Part shown: positions 8,186 through 15,650 of the stretch, in pieces | How the letters are laid out: each line of letters begins with the position of its first letter | Position numbering within the stretch: the first letter of the stretch is position 1 | DNA from: Tyzzerella sp. | GTDB lineage: Bacteria > Bacillota > Clostridia > Lachnospirales > Lachnospiraceae | NCBI GenBank assembly: GCA_017465565.1 | Contig: JAFTWA010000002.1 | Span: forward strand, 27,164-91,163 | Direction: 5' to 3' | Length of the DNA: 64,000 nucleotides | Position numbers and translations under genes: made by a program | The notes under the pieces: generated by a model | Databases searched by the model: none | What the model was told of the DNA's origin: nothing | The model's input: only the letters and a program-made list of their open reading frames with translations

Positions 8186-8214
8186 ATTATATAGTATTCA
8201 AAACGATATAACAA
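8186..8214 (-). promoter_or_regulatory. Promoter of the DUF1836 gene
   Basis: Minus strand: TTGTTA, 17 bases, TATAAT, about 21 bases before the ATG. Confidence 0.7.
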
Positions 8215-8238
8215 GAGTTAAGTGGAAAATTATTTTGG

Positions 8239-8267
8239 ATGACATTGGTTTGGAATTATACTATAAT
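8239..8267 (+). promoter_or_regulatory. Probable pcrA promoter
   Basis: A perfect TATAAT at 8262 lies 48 bases before the pcrA start. The best -35 at 17-base spacing is the weak ATGACA. Confidence 0.45.
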
Positions 8268-8314
8268 AGAGGTTACGGAATGATTGAGAATGAATGCAAA
8301 AGGAGTTAACCATT

Positions 8315-10552
8315 ATGAGCATTTACGATACATTGAATAACGAACAGAGAGAGGCAGTTTATCATACGGAAGGACCACTTCTTATTTTAGCAGGTGCGGG
8401 TTCTGGGAAAACCAGAGTTTTGACGCACAGAATTGCCTATTTGATTGATGAAAAAGGAGTAAATCCCTGGAATATTTTAGCCATAACCTTTACCAATAAG
8501 GCGGCAGGTGAGATGCGGGAGCGTGTGGACCGTATCGTGGGATTTGGCTCAGAAAGCATTTGGGTCAGTACGTTTCACTCTACCTGTGTAAGGATTTTGA
8601 GACGCCATATTGACCGTCTGGGATACAGCACGAATTTCACGATTTACGATGCGGATGACCAGAAGACCTTGATGAAGGACGTGTGTAAGCTTCTTCAGAT
8701 TGATACCAAGATTTATAAAGAGAGGGCGCTTCTCGCGGCGATTTCAGCGGCAAAAGACGAGATGATTATGCCGGACGAGTTTGAACTGAATGCGGCAGGC
8801 GATTACCACAAGCAAAAAATTGCCAAGGTTTACCGTGAATACGAAAAGCAGCTAAGGGCAAATAATGCACTGGATTTCGACGACTTGCTGGTAAAGACCG
8901 TACAGCTCCTGCAGACGCAGCCAGATATTTTGGAGTATTATCAGGAACGTTTCCGCTATATTATGGTGGACGAGTACCAGGATACGAACACTGTACAATT
9001 TAAGCTTATCAGCATCTTGGCGAAAAAATACCAGAATCTCTGCGTGGTAGGGGATGATGACCAGTCGATTTACAAATTCCGCGGTGCAAATATCAAAAAT
9101 ATCTTGAATTTTGAAAATGAGTTTGAGCATGCGCGCGTAATTAAATTGGAACAGAATTATCGTTCTACAGAAAATATTCTGAACGCTGCAAATGGTGTAA
9201 TCCGCAACAATTATGGACGTAAGGACAAATCTCTTTGGACCGAAAATGGGGAAGGAGATAAGATTAATTTCCACATGTTTGACAATGCGTATGATGAGGC
9301 AGACTATGTGGTAAGTGATATTAAAAGTCATGTGCGGGAGGGAATCCGTTCCTACAATGACCATGCTATTTTATATCGTACCAATGCCCAATCCCGTATG
9401 TTTGAAGAGCGGTTTGTGGCGGCAAATATTCCGTATAAAGTAGTTGGCGGCATTAATTTCTATGCGCGAAAGGAAATTAAGGATTTGCTGGCATATTTAA
9501 AGACGATTGACAATGGGATGGATGACTTGGCGGTCCGCCGTATCATCAATGTACCAAAACGTGGCATTGGTCTTACAACAATTAACCGTGTGCAGGAAAA
9601 TGCGATGGAGCGTGGAGTAGGCTTTTATGAGGCGCTTCTCACAGCAGATATGATTCCTGGTATTGGAAGAAGCGCAAGCAAGCTGACTTCTTTTGTTGCG
9701 CTGATTGAACACTTTAAAGAAAGTGCGAAGACCATGCTGGTATCAGAGCTCATGAAGGAGATTCTGGATTATACAGGGTATATTGAGGAACTGGAAGCGG
9801 AAAGTGAGGAAGAAGCACAGGCAAGGATTGAAAATATCGATGAACTTTTAAGTAAGATTGCCATTTATGAGGAATCCTGTGAGGATGAGGAGCCGACACT
9901 TAGTGGTTTCCTGGAAGAAGTGGCACTGGTGGCGGATATTGACAGTCTGGATGAATCGAATGACTATGTGGTGCTTATGACCTTGCATAGCGCGAAAGGG
10001 CTGGAATTTCCAGAGGTCTATCTGGTTGGCATGGAGGATGGTATATTCCCAAGCTATATGACAATCACGGCAGATGACCCTGCAGAAATTGAGGAGGAAA
10101 GACGTCTTTGTTATGTGGGCATTACGAGAGCCATGGAGAATCTGACGATGACCTGTGCAAAACGAAGAATGGTGCGTGGTGAAACCCAGTATAATAAGAT
10201 GTCACGTTTCCTAAAAGAGGTTCCTGTTCATTTGTTTGCTTCAAAAGGTAATCTGGATATAGATGTAGACAAGGAGAAACTCGAAAGCGCAAGACAGAAT
10301 GCTTATTTCCAGGCAAAGCAGGCGTTTCGTGCACAGGCATTTTCCACACCGAAGCCGGTGCAGAACTTTGGGACAAAGTCTGGCGAAGGCTTGAGTTATG
10401 ATGTGGGTGACCGCGTGAGACATATGAAATTTGGAGAAGGTTTAGTGCTTTCCATCGTTGCGGGAGGAAGAGATTACGAAGTAACGGTGGATTTCGATAG
10501 TGTAGGTGTTAAAAAAATGTTTGCAGGCTTTGCAAAGCTTCAAAAAATCTAG
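8315..10552 (+). CDS. pcrA: ATP-dependent DNA helicase PcrA/UvrD
   Basis: A superfamily 1A helicase that unwinds DNA 3' to 5' in repair and in rolling-circle plasmid replication. Visible motifs are Walker A AGAGSGKT (Lys32), motif Ia TFTNKAAGEM, Walker B VDEYQDTN, motif III GDDDQSIYKFRG, motif IV QNYRST, motif V TLHSAKGLEF and motif VI YVGITRA. The C-terminus has the PcrA-specific tail with GDRVRHMKFGEG. An in-frame ATG exists at 8294, but the AGGAG site lies between it and the ATG at 8315, so 8315 is the start, giving 745 residues, normal for the family. Confidence 0.96.
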   Translation: MSIYDTLNNEQREAVYHTEGPLLILAGAGSGKTRVLTHRIAYLIDEKGVNPWNILAITFTNKAAGEMRERVDRIVGFGSESIWVSTFHSTCVRILRRHIDRLGYSTNFTIYDADDQKTLMKDVCKLLQIDTKIYKERALLAAISAAKDEMIMPDEFELNAAGDYHKQKIAKVYREYEKQLRANNALDFDDLLVKTVQLLQTQPDILEYYQERFRYIMVDEYQDTNTVQFKLISILAKKYQNLCVVGDDDQSIYKFRGANIKNILNFENEFEHARVIKLEQNYRSTENILNAANGVIRNNYGRKDKSLWTENGEGDKINFHMFDNAYDEADYVVSDIKSHVREGIRSYNDHAILYRTNAQSRMFEERFVAANIPYKVVGGINFYARKEIKDLLAYLKTIDNGMDDLAVRRIINVPKRGIGLTTINRVQENAMERGVGFYEALLTADMIPGIGRSASKLTSFVALIEHFKESAKTMLVSELMKEILDYTGYIEELEAESEEEAQARIENIDELLSKIAIYEESCEDEEPTLSGFLEEVALVADIDSLDESNDYVVLMTLHSAKGLEFPEVYLVGMEDGIFPSYMTITADDPAEIEEERRLCYVGITRAMENLTMTCAKRRMVRGETQYNKMSRFLKEVPVHLFASKGNLDIDVDKEKLESARQNAYFQAKQAFRAQAFSTPKPVQNFGTKSGEGLSYDVGDRVRHMKFGEGLVLSIVAGGRDYEVTVDFDSVGVKKMFAGFAKLQKI

Positions 10553-10599
10553 TTTGCATAAATTTATAAAAACTACATATGGTAATATCAGTGCAATAA

Positions 10600-10608
10600 T
10601 GGTATAAT
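10600..10608 (+). promoter_or_regulatory. Extended -10 promoter
   Basis: TGGTATAAT is a perfect extended -10 box 46 bases before the small membrane protein start. No good -35 is seen, as is usual for this class. Confidence 0.6.
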
Positions 10609-10654
10609 ATTTGTATTATAGTTGAACTTGAAAAAGTGGAAAGGACGTGTTTTT

Positions 10655-10894
10655 ATGAATAAAATTGAAGATATGATTTCTGCAACAAAATTAAATGAAT
10701 TATTACACAAGAAGGATGAGTGTAAAGCAAAGAAAGTGATTCTTTGGATTCTTGCGGTTGTGGGTGCAGTAGCAGCGGTTGCAGCAATTGCTTATGCGGT
10801 ATATCGTTTCCTTACACCAGACTATTTAGAAGATTTTGAAGAAGAATTCGAAGATGATTTCGAAGACGATTGCTTCGATGAAGAAGAAATCTAA
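10655..10894 (+). CDS. Small single-span membrane protein with acidic tail
   Basis: A 79-residue protein. An N-terminal amphipathic part (KLNELLHKKDECKAKK) leads to one membrane segment (about 29-52, ILWILAVVGAVAAVAAIAY), then a tail with about 20 Asp/Glu in 27 residues. Proteins of this design are common in Lachnospiraceae, but I know no function. A TTG start 33 bases upstream is in frame, but AAAGGACG stands before the ATG at 10655, so that was chosen. It has its own promoter and terminator and is probably monocistronic. Confidence 0.75.
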   Translation: MNKIEDMISATKLNELLHKKDECKAKKVILWILAVVGAVAAVAAIAYAVYRFLTPDYLEDFEEEFEDDFEDDCFDEEEI

Positions 10895-10905
10895 GAACGC
10901 GTAAA

Positions 10906-10939
10906 GCTGTCGTGGATTATATTTCTACGACAGTTTTTT
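10906..10939 (+). terminator. Terminator after the small membrane protein
   Basis: CTGTCGTGG pairs with CTACGACAG across a 9-base loop, followed by TTTTTT. Confidence 0.9.
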
Positions 10940-10970
10940 CGTTGAAAAGAGAGTTGGAGGATTAATATAG

Positions 10971-12353
10971 ATGAAAAAAGGACAAGTATACGAGGGACTT
11001 ATTGAAAAAGTAGAATTTCCCAATAAGGGCATCGTGTCTGTTTCAGGGGAAGATAAAAAGGTTCTCGTGAAAAATGGAATCCCGGGACAGAAGGTTCGCT
11101 TTGCTGTCAATAAACTGCGAAAGGGCAAGGCAGAAGGAAGACTTTTAGAGGTGACAGAACAGTCACCGTTGGAGACAAGAGAGCCAGTCTGCAGCATTTT
11201 TCCAGCATGTGGAGGGTGCATGTATCAGACCATGTCCTATGATGAGCAGGTGAGAATGAAGGAGCAGCAGGTGAAAGAGATTCTGGATACTGCGATTGTA
11301 GGCGACTATATTTTTGAAGGGGTAAAGAAAAGTCCGAAAGAATTTGCTTACCGCAACAAGATGGAATTCTCATTTGGGGATGAGTATAAGGATGGGCCAC
11401 TTTCTTTGGGATTACATAAGAAAGGGAGCACATATGATGTTCTGACAGCACATGATTGTAAATTAGTGCACGAAGATATGACAAAGATTCTTGTCTGTGT
11501 TTTAGAGTATTTCAAAGAGAGAAATGTTGGCTACTATAAGAAGATGCAGCATGTGGGATATCTTCGTCATCTGCTCCTTAGACGCGGCGATATTACAGGT
11601 GAGATTTTAGTCAATCTGGTAACAACGACGCAGGAAGAGCATGACATGACACCGCTTGTGGATGCACTGCTTGAGCTTCCGTTAGAGGGTAAGATTGTTG
11701 GTATTCTTCATATTCTGAATGATTCTCTTTCTGATGTAGTTCAGAGTGATGAGACAAGGGTGCTTTTTGGACAAGATTATTTCTATGAGAAACTCCTTGG
11801 AATGGAATTTAAAATCACGCCGTTCTCCTTCTTCCAGCCAAACTCCAGAGCAGCAGAAGTACTTTACAGTACCGTGAGAGAGTATCTTGGAGACGTAAAA
11901 GGGAAAGTGCTTTTCGATTTGTTCAGCGGTACAGGAACGATTGGTCAGATTTTATCACCAGTGGCAGACCAGGTAATTGGTGTAGAAATCGTAGAAGAGG
12001 CGGTGGAAGCTGCCAATGAGAATGCGAAGCACAATGGAATTACAAACTGTAAGTTCCTAGCTGGAGATGTGTTCAAGGTCTTGGACGAAATTGAAGAAAA
12101 GCCGGACGTGATTGTGCTTGACCCGCCAAGGGACGGTGTCCATCCAAAGGCACTTCCTAAGATTCTGGATTATGGTGTGGATACCATTGTGTATATTTCT
12201 TGTAAGGTGACAAGTCTTGCTAGGGATTTGGAAATGCTGCAGGCGAGAGGCTATAAGGTTGTGAAGGCTGTGGCTGTAGACCAATTTGTTCACACGGTGC
12301 ATGTGGAGACCGTAGCATTGCTCCAAAGAGAGGCTATGGGTACAAAGAAATAG
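10971..12353 (+). CDS. rlmD: 23S rRNA (uracil-5-)-methyltransferase, RlmD/RlmCD family
   Basis: A 460-residue TrmA/RlmC/RlmD-family enzyme that methylates uridine carbon 5 in 23S rRNA using S-adenosylmethionine. An N-terminal TRAM-like region (1-60) is followed by Cys74, Cys80 and Cys83 in CSIFPACGGC, part of the iron-sulfur site. The SAM-binding motif is FDLFSGTGTIGQIL (about 320-333). The catalytic region has LDPPRDG and YISCKVTSLARDL, whose cysteine is the expected nucleophile. GGAGG precedes the ATG. The exact target uridine (747 or 1939, E. coli numbering, or both) cannot be read from the sequence. lrgA follows after 20 bases, so it may be cotranscribed. Confidence 0.92.
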   Translation: MKKGQVYEGLIEKVEFPNKGIVSVSGEDKKVLVKNGIPGQKVRFAVNKLRKGKAEGRLLEVTEQSPLETREPVCSIFPACGGCMYQTMSYDEQVRMKEQQVKEILDTAIVGDYIFEGVKKSPKEFAYRNKMEFSFGDEYKDGPLSLGLHKKGSTYDVLTAHDCKLVHEDMTKILVCVLEYFKERNVGYYKKMQHVGYLRHLLLRRGDITGEILVNLVTTTQEEHDMTPLVDALLELPLEGKIVGILHILNDSLSDVVQSDETRVLFGQDYFYEKLLGMEFKITPFSFFQPNSRAAEVLYSTVREYLGDVKGKVLFDLFSGTGTIGQILSPVADQVIGVEIVEEAVEAANENAKHNGITNCKFLAGDVFKVLDEIEEKPDVIVLDPPRDGVHPKALPKILDYGVDTIVYISCKVTSLARDLEMLQARGYKVVKAVAVDQFVHTVHVETVALLQREAMGTKK

Positions 12354-12373
12354 ACGATACGGAGGAAACTATC

Positions 12374-12727
12374 TTGAAATACATAAAACAATTCTTAATC
12401 ATTCTGGCAGTGACCTGCGTCGGTGAAATTTTAAAATTTTTTATACCGCTTCCAATTCCAGCCAGCATCTACGGACTGGTTATTATGTTGGCGCTGCTTA
12501 TTACACGCCGCGTGCGTTTGGAAAGTGTGAAGGAGACCGGGGAATTCTTGGTTGAAATTATGCCACTCATGTTTATTCCACCGGCAGTTGGGCTTATGGT
12601 GTCATGGAAACAATTGCAGCCGATCTTAATACCGGCACTTGTAATCATAGTCGTATCTACAGTTGTTGTAATGGCTGTGACAGGGAAGGTGACCGACTGG
12701 CTCACCAAGGAGAAAGGAGAAGCCTAA
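12374..12727 (+). CDS. lrgA: LrgA/CidA family holin-like membrane protein
   Basis: A 117-residue membrane protein with four predicted spans, the FFIPLPIPASIYGLVIMLALL signature split here as IPLPIPASIYG near residue 25-35, and VEIMPLMFIPPAVGLM near 57-72. LrgA/CidA proteins act with LrgB in cell-lysis control or export of small metabolites such as pyruvate or glycolate. The start is TTG, with GGAGG 8 bases upstream. The stop lies 2 bases before lrgB, so the two are translationally linked. Confidence 0.9.
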   Translation: MKYIKQFLIILAVTCVGEILKFFIPLPIPASIYGLVIMLALLITRRVRLESVKETGEFLVEIMPLMFIPPAVGLMVSWKQLQPILIPALVIIVVSTVVVMAVTGKVTDWLTKEKGEA

Positions 12728-12729
12728 GG

Positions 12730-13422
12730 ATGAATGAATTAGTATTGAGTTCAGCAACGATTGGGGTTGTGCTAAGCATCGCTGCATATGAAGTTGGCGT
12801 GTTTTTAAAGAAGAAAACGAATAGTCCAATCTGCAATCCGCTGTTAATTTCGGTTATTTTGGTCATTGCATTTTTGGCTGTTTTTCGTGTGGATTACGAA
12901 AGCTATAATAGCAGTGCAAAATATTTAAATTACCTGTTAACCCCAGCAACGGTGAGTCTTGCGATACCGCTTTATCAGCAGATAGAAAGTTTGAAAAAGA
13001 ATTTTGCTGCGATTATGCTTGGAATTTTATCGGGTGTGTTTGCCAGCCTGTTTTCAATTTTAGGTATGTCGATTCTTTTTGGACTATCACATGAGGAATA
13101 CGTTACCCTTTTGCCAAAATCTATCACGACAGCGATTGGTATGGGAGTCTCAGAAGAACTGGGCGGATATGTGACGATTACAGTTGCAGCGATTATTGTG
13201 ACGGGTATCTTGGGAAATATTATCGGGGAGGCAGTTTGCAAAATTTTCCGTATAAAGAATCCTATTTCCAAGGGGCTTGCGCTTGGAACCAGTGCCCATG
13301 CAATTGGAACGGCAAGAGCAATGGAAATGGGAGAGGTGGAAGGTGCCATGTCAAGTCTCGCCATTGTGGTGGCAGGACTTTGTACCGTAATCGTGGCTTC
13401 TGTATTCGCCATGTTTTGGTAA
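12730..13422 (+). CDS. lrgB: LrgB/CidB family membrane protein
   Basis: A 230-residue protein with several membrane spans, partner of LrgA. Family marks are YEVGVFLKKKTNSPICNPLL near the start (about 20-39), KSITTAIGMGVSEELGG (about 138-154) and GLALGTSAHAIGTARAMEMG (about 182-201). The frame is open further upstream inside lrgA, but the ATG at 12730 has AGGAG about 12 bases before it and begins the conserved text, so it was chosen. No terminator is obvious before the folT promoter. Confidence 0.92.
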   Translation: MNELVLSSATIGVVLSIAAYEVGVFLKKKTNSPICNPLLISVILVIAFLAVFRVDYESYNSSAKYLNYLLTPATVSLAIPLYQQIESLKKNFAAIMLGILSGVFASLFSILGMSILFGLSHEEYVTLLPKSITTAIGMGVSEELGGYVTITVAAIIVTGILGNIIGEAVCKIFRIKNPISKGLALGTSAHAIGTARAMEMGEVEGAMSSLAIVVAGLCTVIVASVFAMFW

Positions 13423-13440
13423 GCAAATGCTTTGTTTTTG

Positions 13441-13469
13441 TTGACCAGGCATAGGCCTTGTGATACAAT
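13441..13469 (+). promoter_or_regulatory. Promoter of the folate operon
   Basis: TTGACC, 17 bases, TACAAT, ending 22 bases before the THF riboswitch. Confidence 0.75.
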
Positions 13470-13490
13470 CACCAATGAGAATATAAAGAA

Positions 13491-13595
13491 GAAGCAGAGT
13501 AAGAATGTATGCGTTAAGTGCCAGACGGACGGGGAGTTGCCGATTGGACGAAAAGCGAAGGCTTGCGGTATATGTTCTGCATCCCGCTGCTGCAC
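13491..13595 (+). ncRNA. THF riboswitch upstream of folT
   Basis: The stretch matches the tetrahydrofolate riboswitch: GCGTTAAGTG near 13511, GACGGGGAGTTGCCG-like core, a CGAAAGCG-type turn, GCTTGCGGTAT and a closing CATCCCGCTGCTG at 13580-13593 that pairs with AGCAGAG at 13494. This class binds tetrahydrofolate-type ligands and lowers expression of folate uptake or synthesis genes in Firmicutes. Its position directly before folT is the classical one. Confidence 0.9.
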
Positions 13596-13616
13596 ATGAC
13601 AGATATGAGAAATTTG

Positions 13617-13659
13617 ATACCTGCTATGCGTAGCTTCGAGACTACTGCAAAGGAGGTAT
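13617..13659 (+). promoter_or_regulatory. Ribosome-site-hiding hairpin before folT
   Basis: ATACCT at 13617 can pair with AGGTAT at 13654, which contains the end of the AGGAGG ribosome site; an inner GTAG/CTAC helix supports it. With no T-run present, the riboswitch probably acts on translation. This is inference from pairing by eye. Confidence 0.55.
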
Positions 13660-13663
13660 TTTT

Positions 13664-14209
13664 ATGTTAATAAAACAATTTTCTGATTCTTACAAAGAAT
13701 TAAAGAATCTAAACACTTTAGTAATGACGGCACTTCTGATTGCTGTCGGAATTGTACTTGGATACTTCAGTATTCAAATTACAGATACAACGAAAATCGG
13801 CGTCTCATTTGTGGCGACCCAGCTTACGGCAACACTTTTTGGTCCAGTTGTTGGAGGTATAATGGGTGGTGTAGCCGATATTTTAAAATTCATCATTAAG
13901 CCAACAGGTGCATTTTTCTGGGGATGGACATTCAATGCAATTTTAGGCCCAGTGATTTATGGCATCATGCTTTATAAGAAGAGATTGACATTGGCAAGAA
14001 TTTTGATTTCTAAGATTGTAGTGGCAATCGTGGTAAATATGTTCTTTGGATGCCTTTGGTCTTCCATGTTATATGGCAAGGCGTTTTGGGTACTTATGGG
14101 AACGAAGGCAATCCAGCAGGTGATTCAGGTGCCAATTCAGTCTATTATTTTCTGGATGGTTGTAAAGGCACTTCAGAAAGCAAAGGTATTTCATCAACTT
14201 TCAAGATAG
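13664..14209 (+). CDS. folT: Folate ECF transporter S component FolT
   Basis: A 181-residue membrane protein with about five to six spans. It is the substrate-binding S component that takes up folates with the shared ECF module (EcfA, EcfA', EcfT), which is not in this window. Family features include LNTLVMTALLIAVGIVLGYF near the start and the GVVGGIMGGVADILKFI-like loop (seen as GGIMGGVADILKFI), then GAFFWGWTFNAILGPVIYG. The THF riboswitch upstream and thyA-folA downstream agree with folate as substrate. Confidence 0.93.
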   Translation: MLIKQFSDSYKELKNLNTLVMTALLIAVGIVLGYFSIQITDTTKIGVSFVATQLTATLFGPVVGGIMGGVADILKFIIKPTGAFFWGWTFNAILGPVIYGIMLYKKRLTLARILISKIVVAIVVNMFFGCLWSSMLYGKAFWVLMGTKAIQQVIQVPIQSIIFWMVVKALQKAKVFHQLSR

Positions 14210-14236
14210 ACAAGCCGTTTGAAAGTGTGTTACAAT
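14207..14236 (+). promoter_or_regulatory. Possible internal promoter for thyA
   Basis: TAGACA, 18 bases, TACAAT, starting in the last codons of folT. An ACTTTCAA/TTGAAAGT inverted repeat overlaps it. It could give thyA-folA transcription independent of the riboswitch. Confidence 0.4.
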
Positions 14237-14266
14237 GAAGAATAAGATTTTTAGGAGGCAAATGCG

Positions 14267-15115
14267 ATGAGTTATGCAGATAAAGTGTTTATAGATATGT
14301 GCCGTGATATTATTGATAACGGTGTGAGTACAGAAGGTGAAAAGGTTCGTCCGAAATGGGAGGATGGCTCTTATGCTTATACTGTGAAAAAGTTTGGTGT
14401 GGTAAACCGCTATGATTTGTCGAAAGAATTTCCAGCGCTGACACTTCGCCGTACGGGAATTAAGAGCTGTGTGGATGAACTATTATGGATTTGGCAGAGA
14501 AAGTCAAACAATATTCATGACCTTAAGCCACATATTTGGGACAGCTGGGCTGACGAGGATGGCTCTATTGGAAAGGCTTATGGTTATCAGATGAGCGTAA
14601 AACATCAATATAAAGAAGGTATGATGGACCAGGTTGACCGCGTCATCTATGATTTGAAAAACAACCCATACAGCCGTCGTATTATGACAAATATCTATGT
14701 ACATCAGGATTTGCATGAGATGAATCTCTATCCGTGTGCGTATAGCATGACTTTCAATGTGACAAAGAAACCAGGCAGCGATAAGTTAGTTCTGAATGCA
14801 ATTTTGAATCAGCGTTCACAGGACGTTCTTGCTGCAAATAACTGGAATGTATGCCAGTATGCAGTGCTTGTGCATATGCTTGCGCAGGTTTGTGATATGC
14901 AGGTTGGAGAATTTGTGCACGTTATCGCAGATGCCCATATTTATGACAAACATATTCCGTTGGTGGAGGAATTAATTTCGCGTGAACCACTTCCGGCACC
15001 AAAGTTCTGGCTGAATCCAGAAATCAAGGATTTCTATGATTTCACACCAGACGATGTGAGACTGGATGATTATGTGACAGGACCACAGATTAAGAATATT
15101 CCAATTGCGGTTTAG
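14267..15115 (+). CDS. thyA: Thymidylate synthase ThyA
   Basis: Makes dTMP from dUMP with methylene-tetrahydrofolate, giving dihydrofolate. The 282-residue protein has the RRTGIKSCVDELLWIWQRKS region (about 65-84), the arginine pair in SRRIM, the active cysteine in YPCAYS (Cys157) and QRSQDVLAANNWNV (about 184-197). The last motif normally reads QRSxDxxLGxPFN; the LG and PF positions differ here, so this is a diverged ThyA, but the catalytic cysteine, QRS and the asparagine are kept. AGGAGG precedes the ATG. The neighbour folA recycles the dihydrofolate produced. Confidence 0.92.
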   Translation: MSYADKVFIDMCRDIIDNGVSTEGEKVRPKWEDGSYAYTVKKFGVVNRYDLSKEFPALTLRRTGIKSCVDELLWIWQRKSNNIHDLKPHIWDSWADEDGSIGKAYGYQMSVKHQYKEGMMDQVDRVIYDLKNNPYSRRIMTNIYVHQDLHEMNLYPCAYSMTFNVTKKPGSDKLVLNAILNQRSQDVLAANNWNVCQYAVLVHMLAQVCDMQVGEFVHVIADAHIYDKHIPLVEELISREPLPAPKFWLNPEIKDFYDFTPDDVRLDDYVTGPQIKNIPIAV

Positions 15116-15126
15116 GAGGATATAAA

Positions 15127-15618
15127 ATGAATTTAATTGTTGCAGTAGATAAGAACTGGGCAATCGGTAAAGACAATAAATTGTTGGTTAGTATTCCGCA
15201 GGATATGAAGTTTTTCCGCGAGACAACAACTGGAAAAGTAGTTGTAATGGGGAGAAAGACTCTGGAAACATTTCCTGGTGGACAGCCATTGAAGAAGAGA
15301 ACGAACATTGTTCTGACTAGAGATAAAAATTATCAGGTAAAGGACGCCATTGTAGTTCATAATGTAGAGGAACTCATGGAAGAACTGAAAAAATATGACG
15401 AAGAAGAAATTTATGTAATCGGTGGAGAGAGTATTTACAGATTGCTTCTTCCATATTGTAAGGTTGCTCATATCACAAAGATTGACCATGCGTATGAGGC
15501 TGATACTTATTTTCCTAACTTAGATGAGATGGATGAGTGGGAAGTGACAGGTGTGAGCGAAGAACAGACATACTTTGATTTAGAATATGAGTTTGTGAGA
15601 TACGAGAGAGTGAAATAA
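15127..15618 (+). CDS. folA: Dihydrofolate reductase
   Basis: A 163-residue NADPH-dependent enzyme that restores tetrahydrofolate after ThyA. It shows the family text NLIVAVDKNWAIGKDNKLL at the start, then DMKFFRETTTGKVVVMGRKT (substrate and NADPH contacts, about 26-46), RTNIVLTRD and YVIGGESIYRLLLPYC (about 97-112). The glycine pair GG binds the cofactor. GGAGG lies 8 bases before the ATG, and the gene follows thyA by 11 bases in the same operon. Confidence 0.95.
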   Translation: MNLIVAVDKNWAIGKDNKLLVSIPQDMKFFRETTTGKVVVMGRKTLETFPGGQPLKKRTNIVLTRDKNYQVKDAIVVHNVEELMEELKKYDEEEIYVIGGESIYRLLLPYCKVAHITKIDHAYEADTYFPNLDEMDEWEVTGVSEEQTYFDLEYEFVRYERVK

Positions 15619-15650
15619 TACTTTTATAAATATCACGAAGGAGGGCATGC

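Noticed and set aside
12975-13595. A 206-codon minus-strand frame over lrgB and the folT leader
   Set aside because: It crosses the folate promoter and riboswitch and is opposite the lrgB membrane spans; the serine/proline/isoleucine-rich product is typical of antisense shadows.
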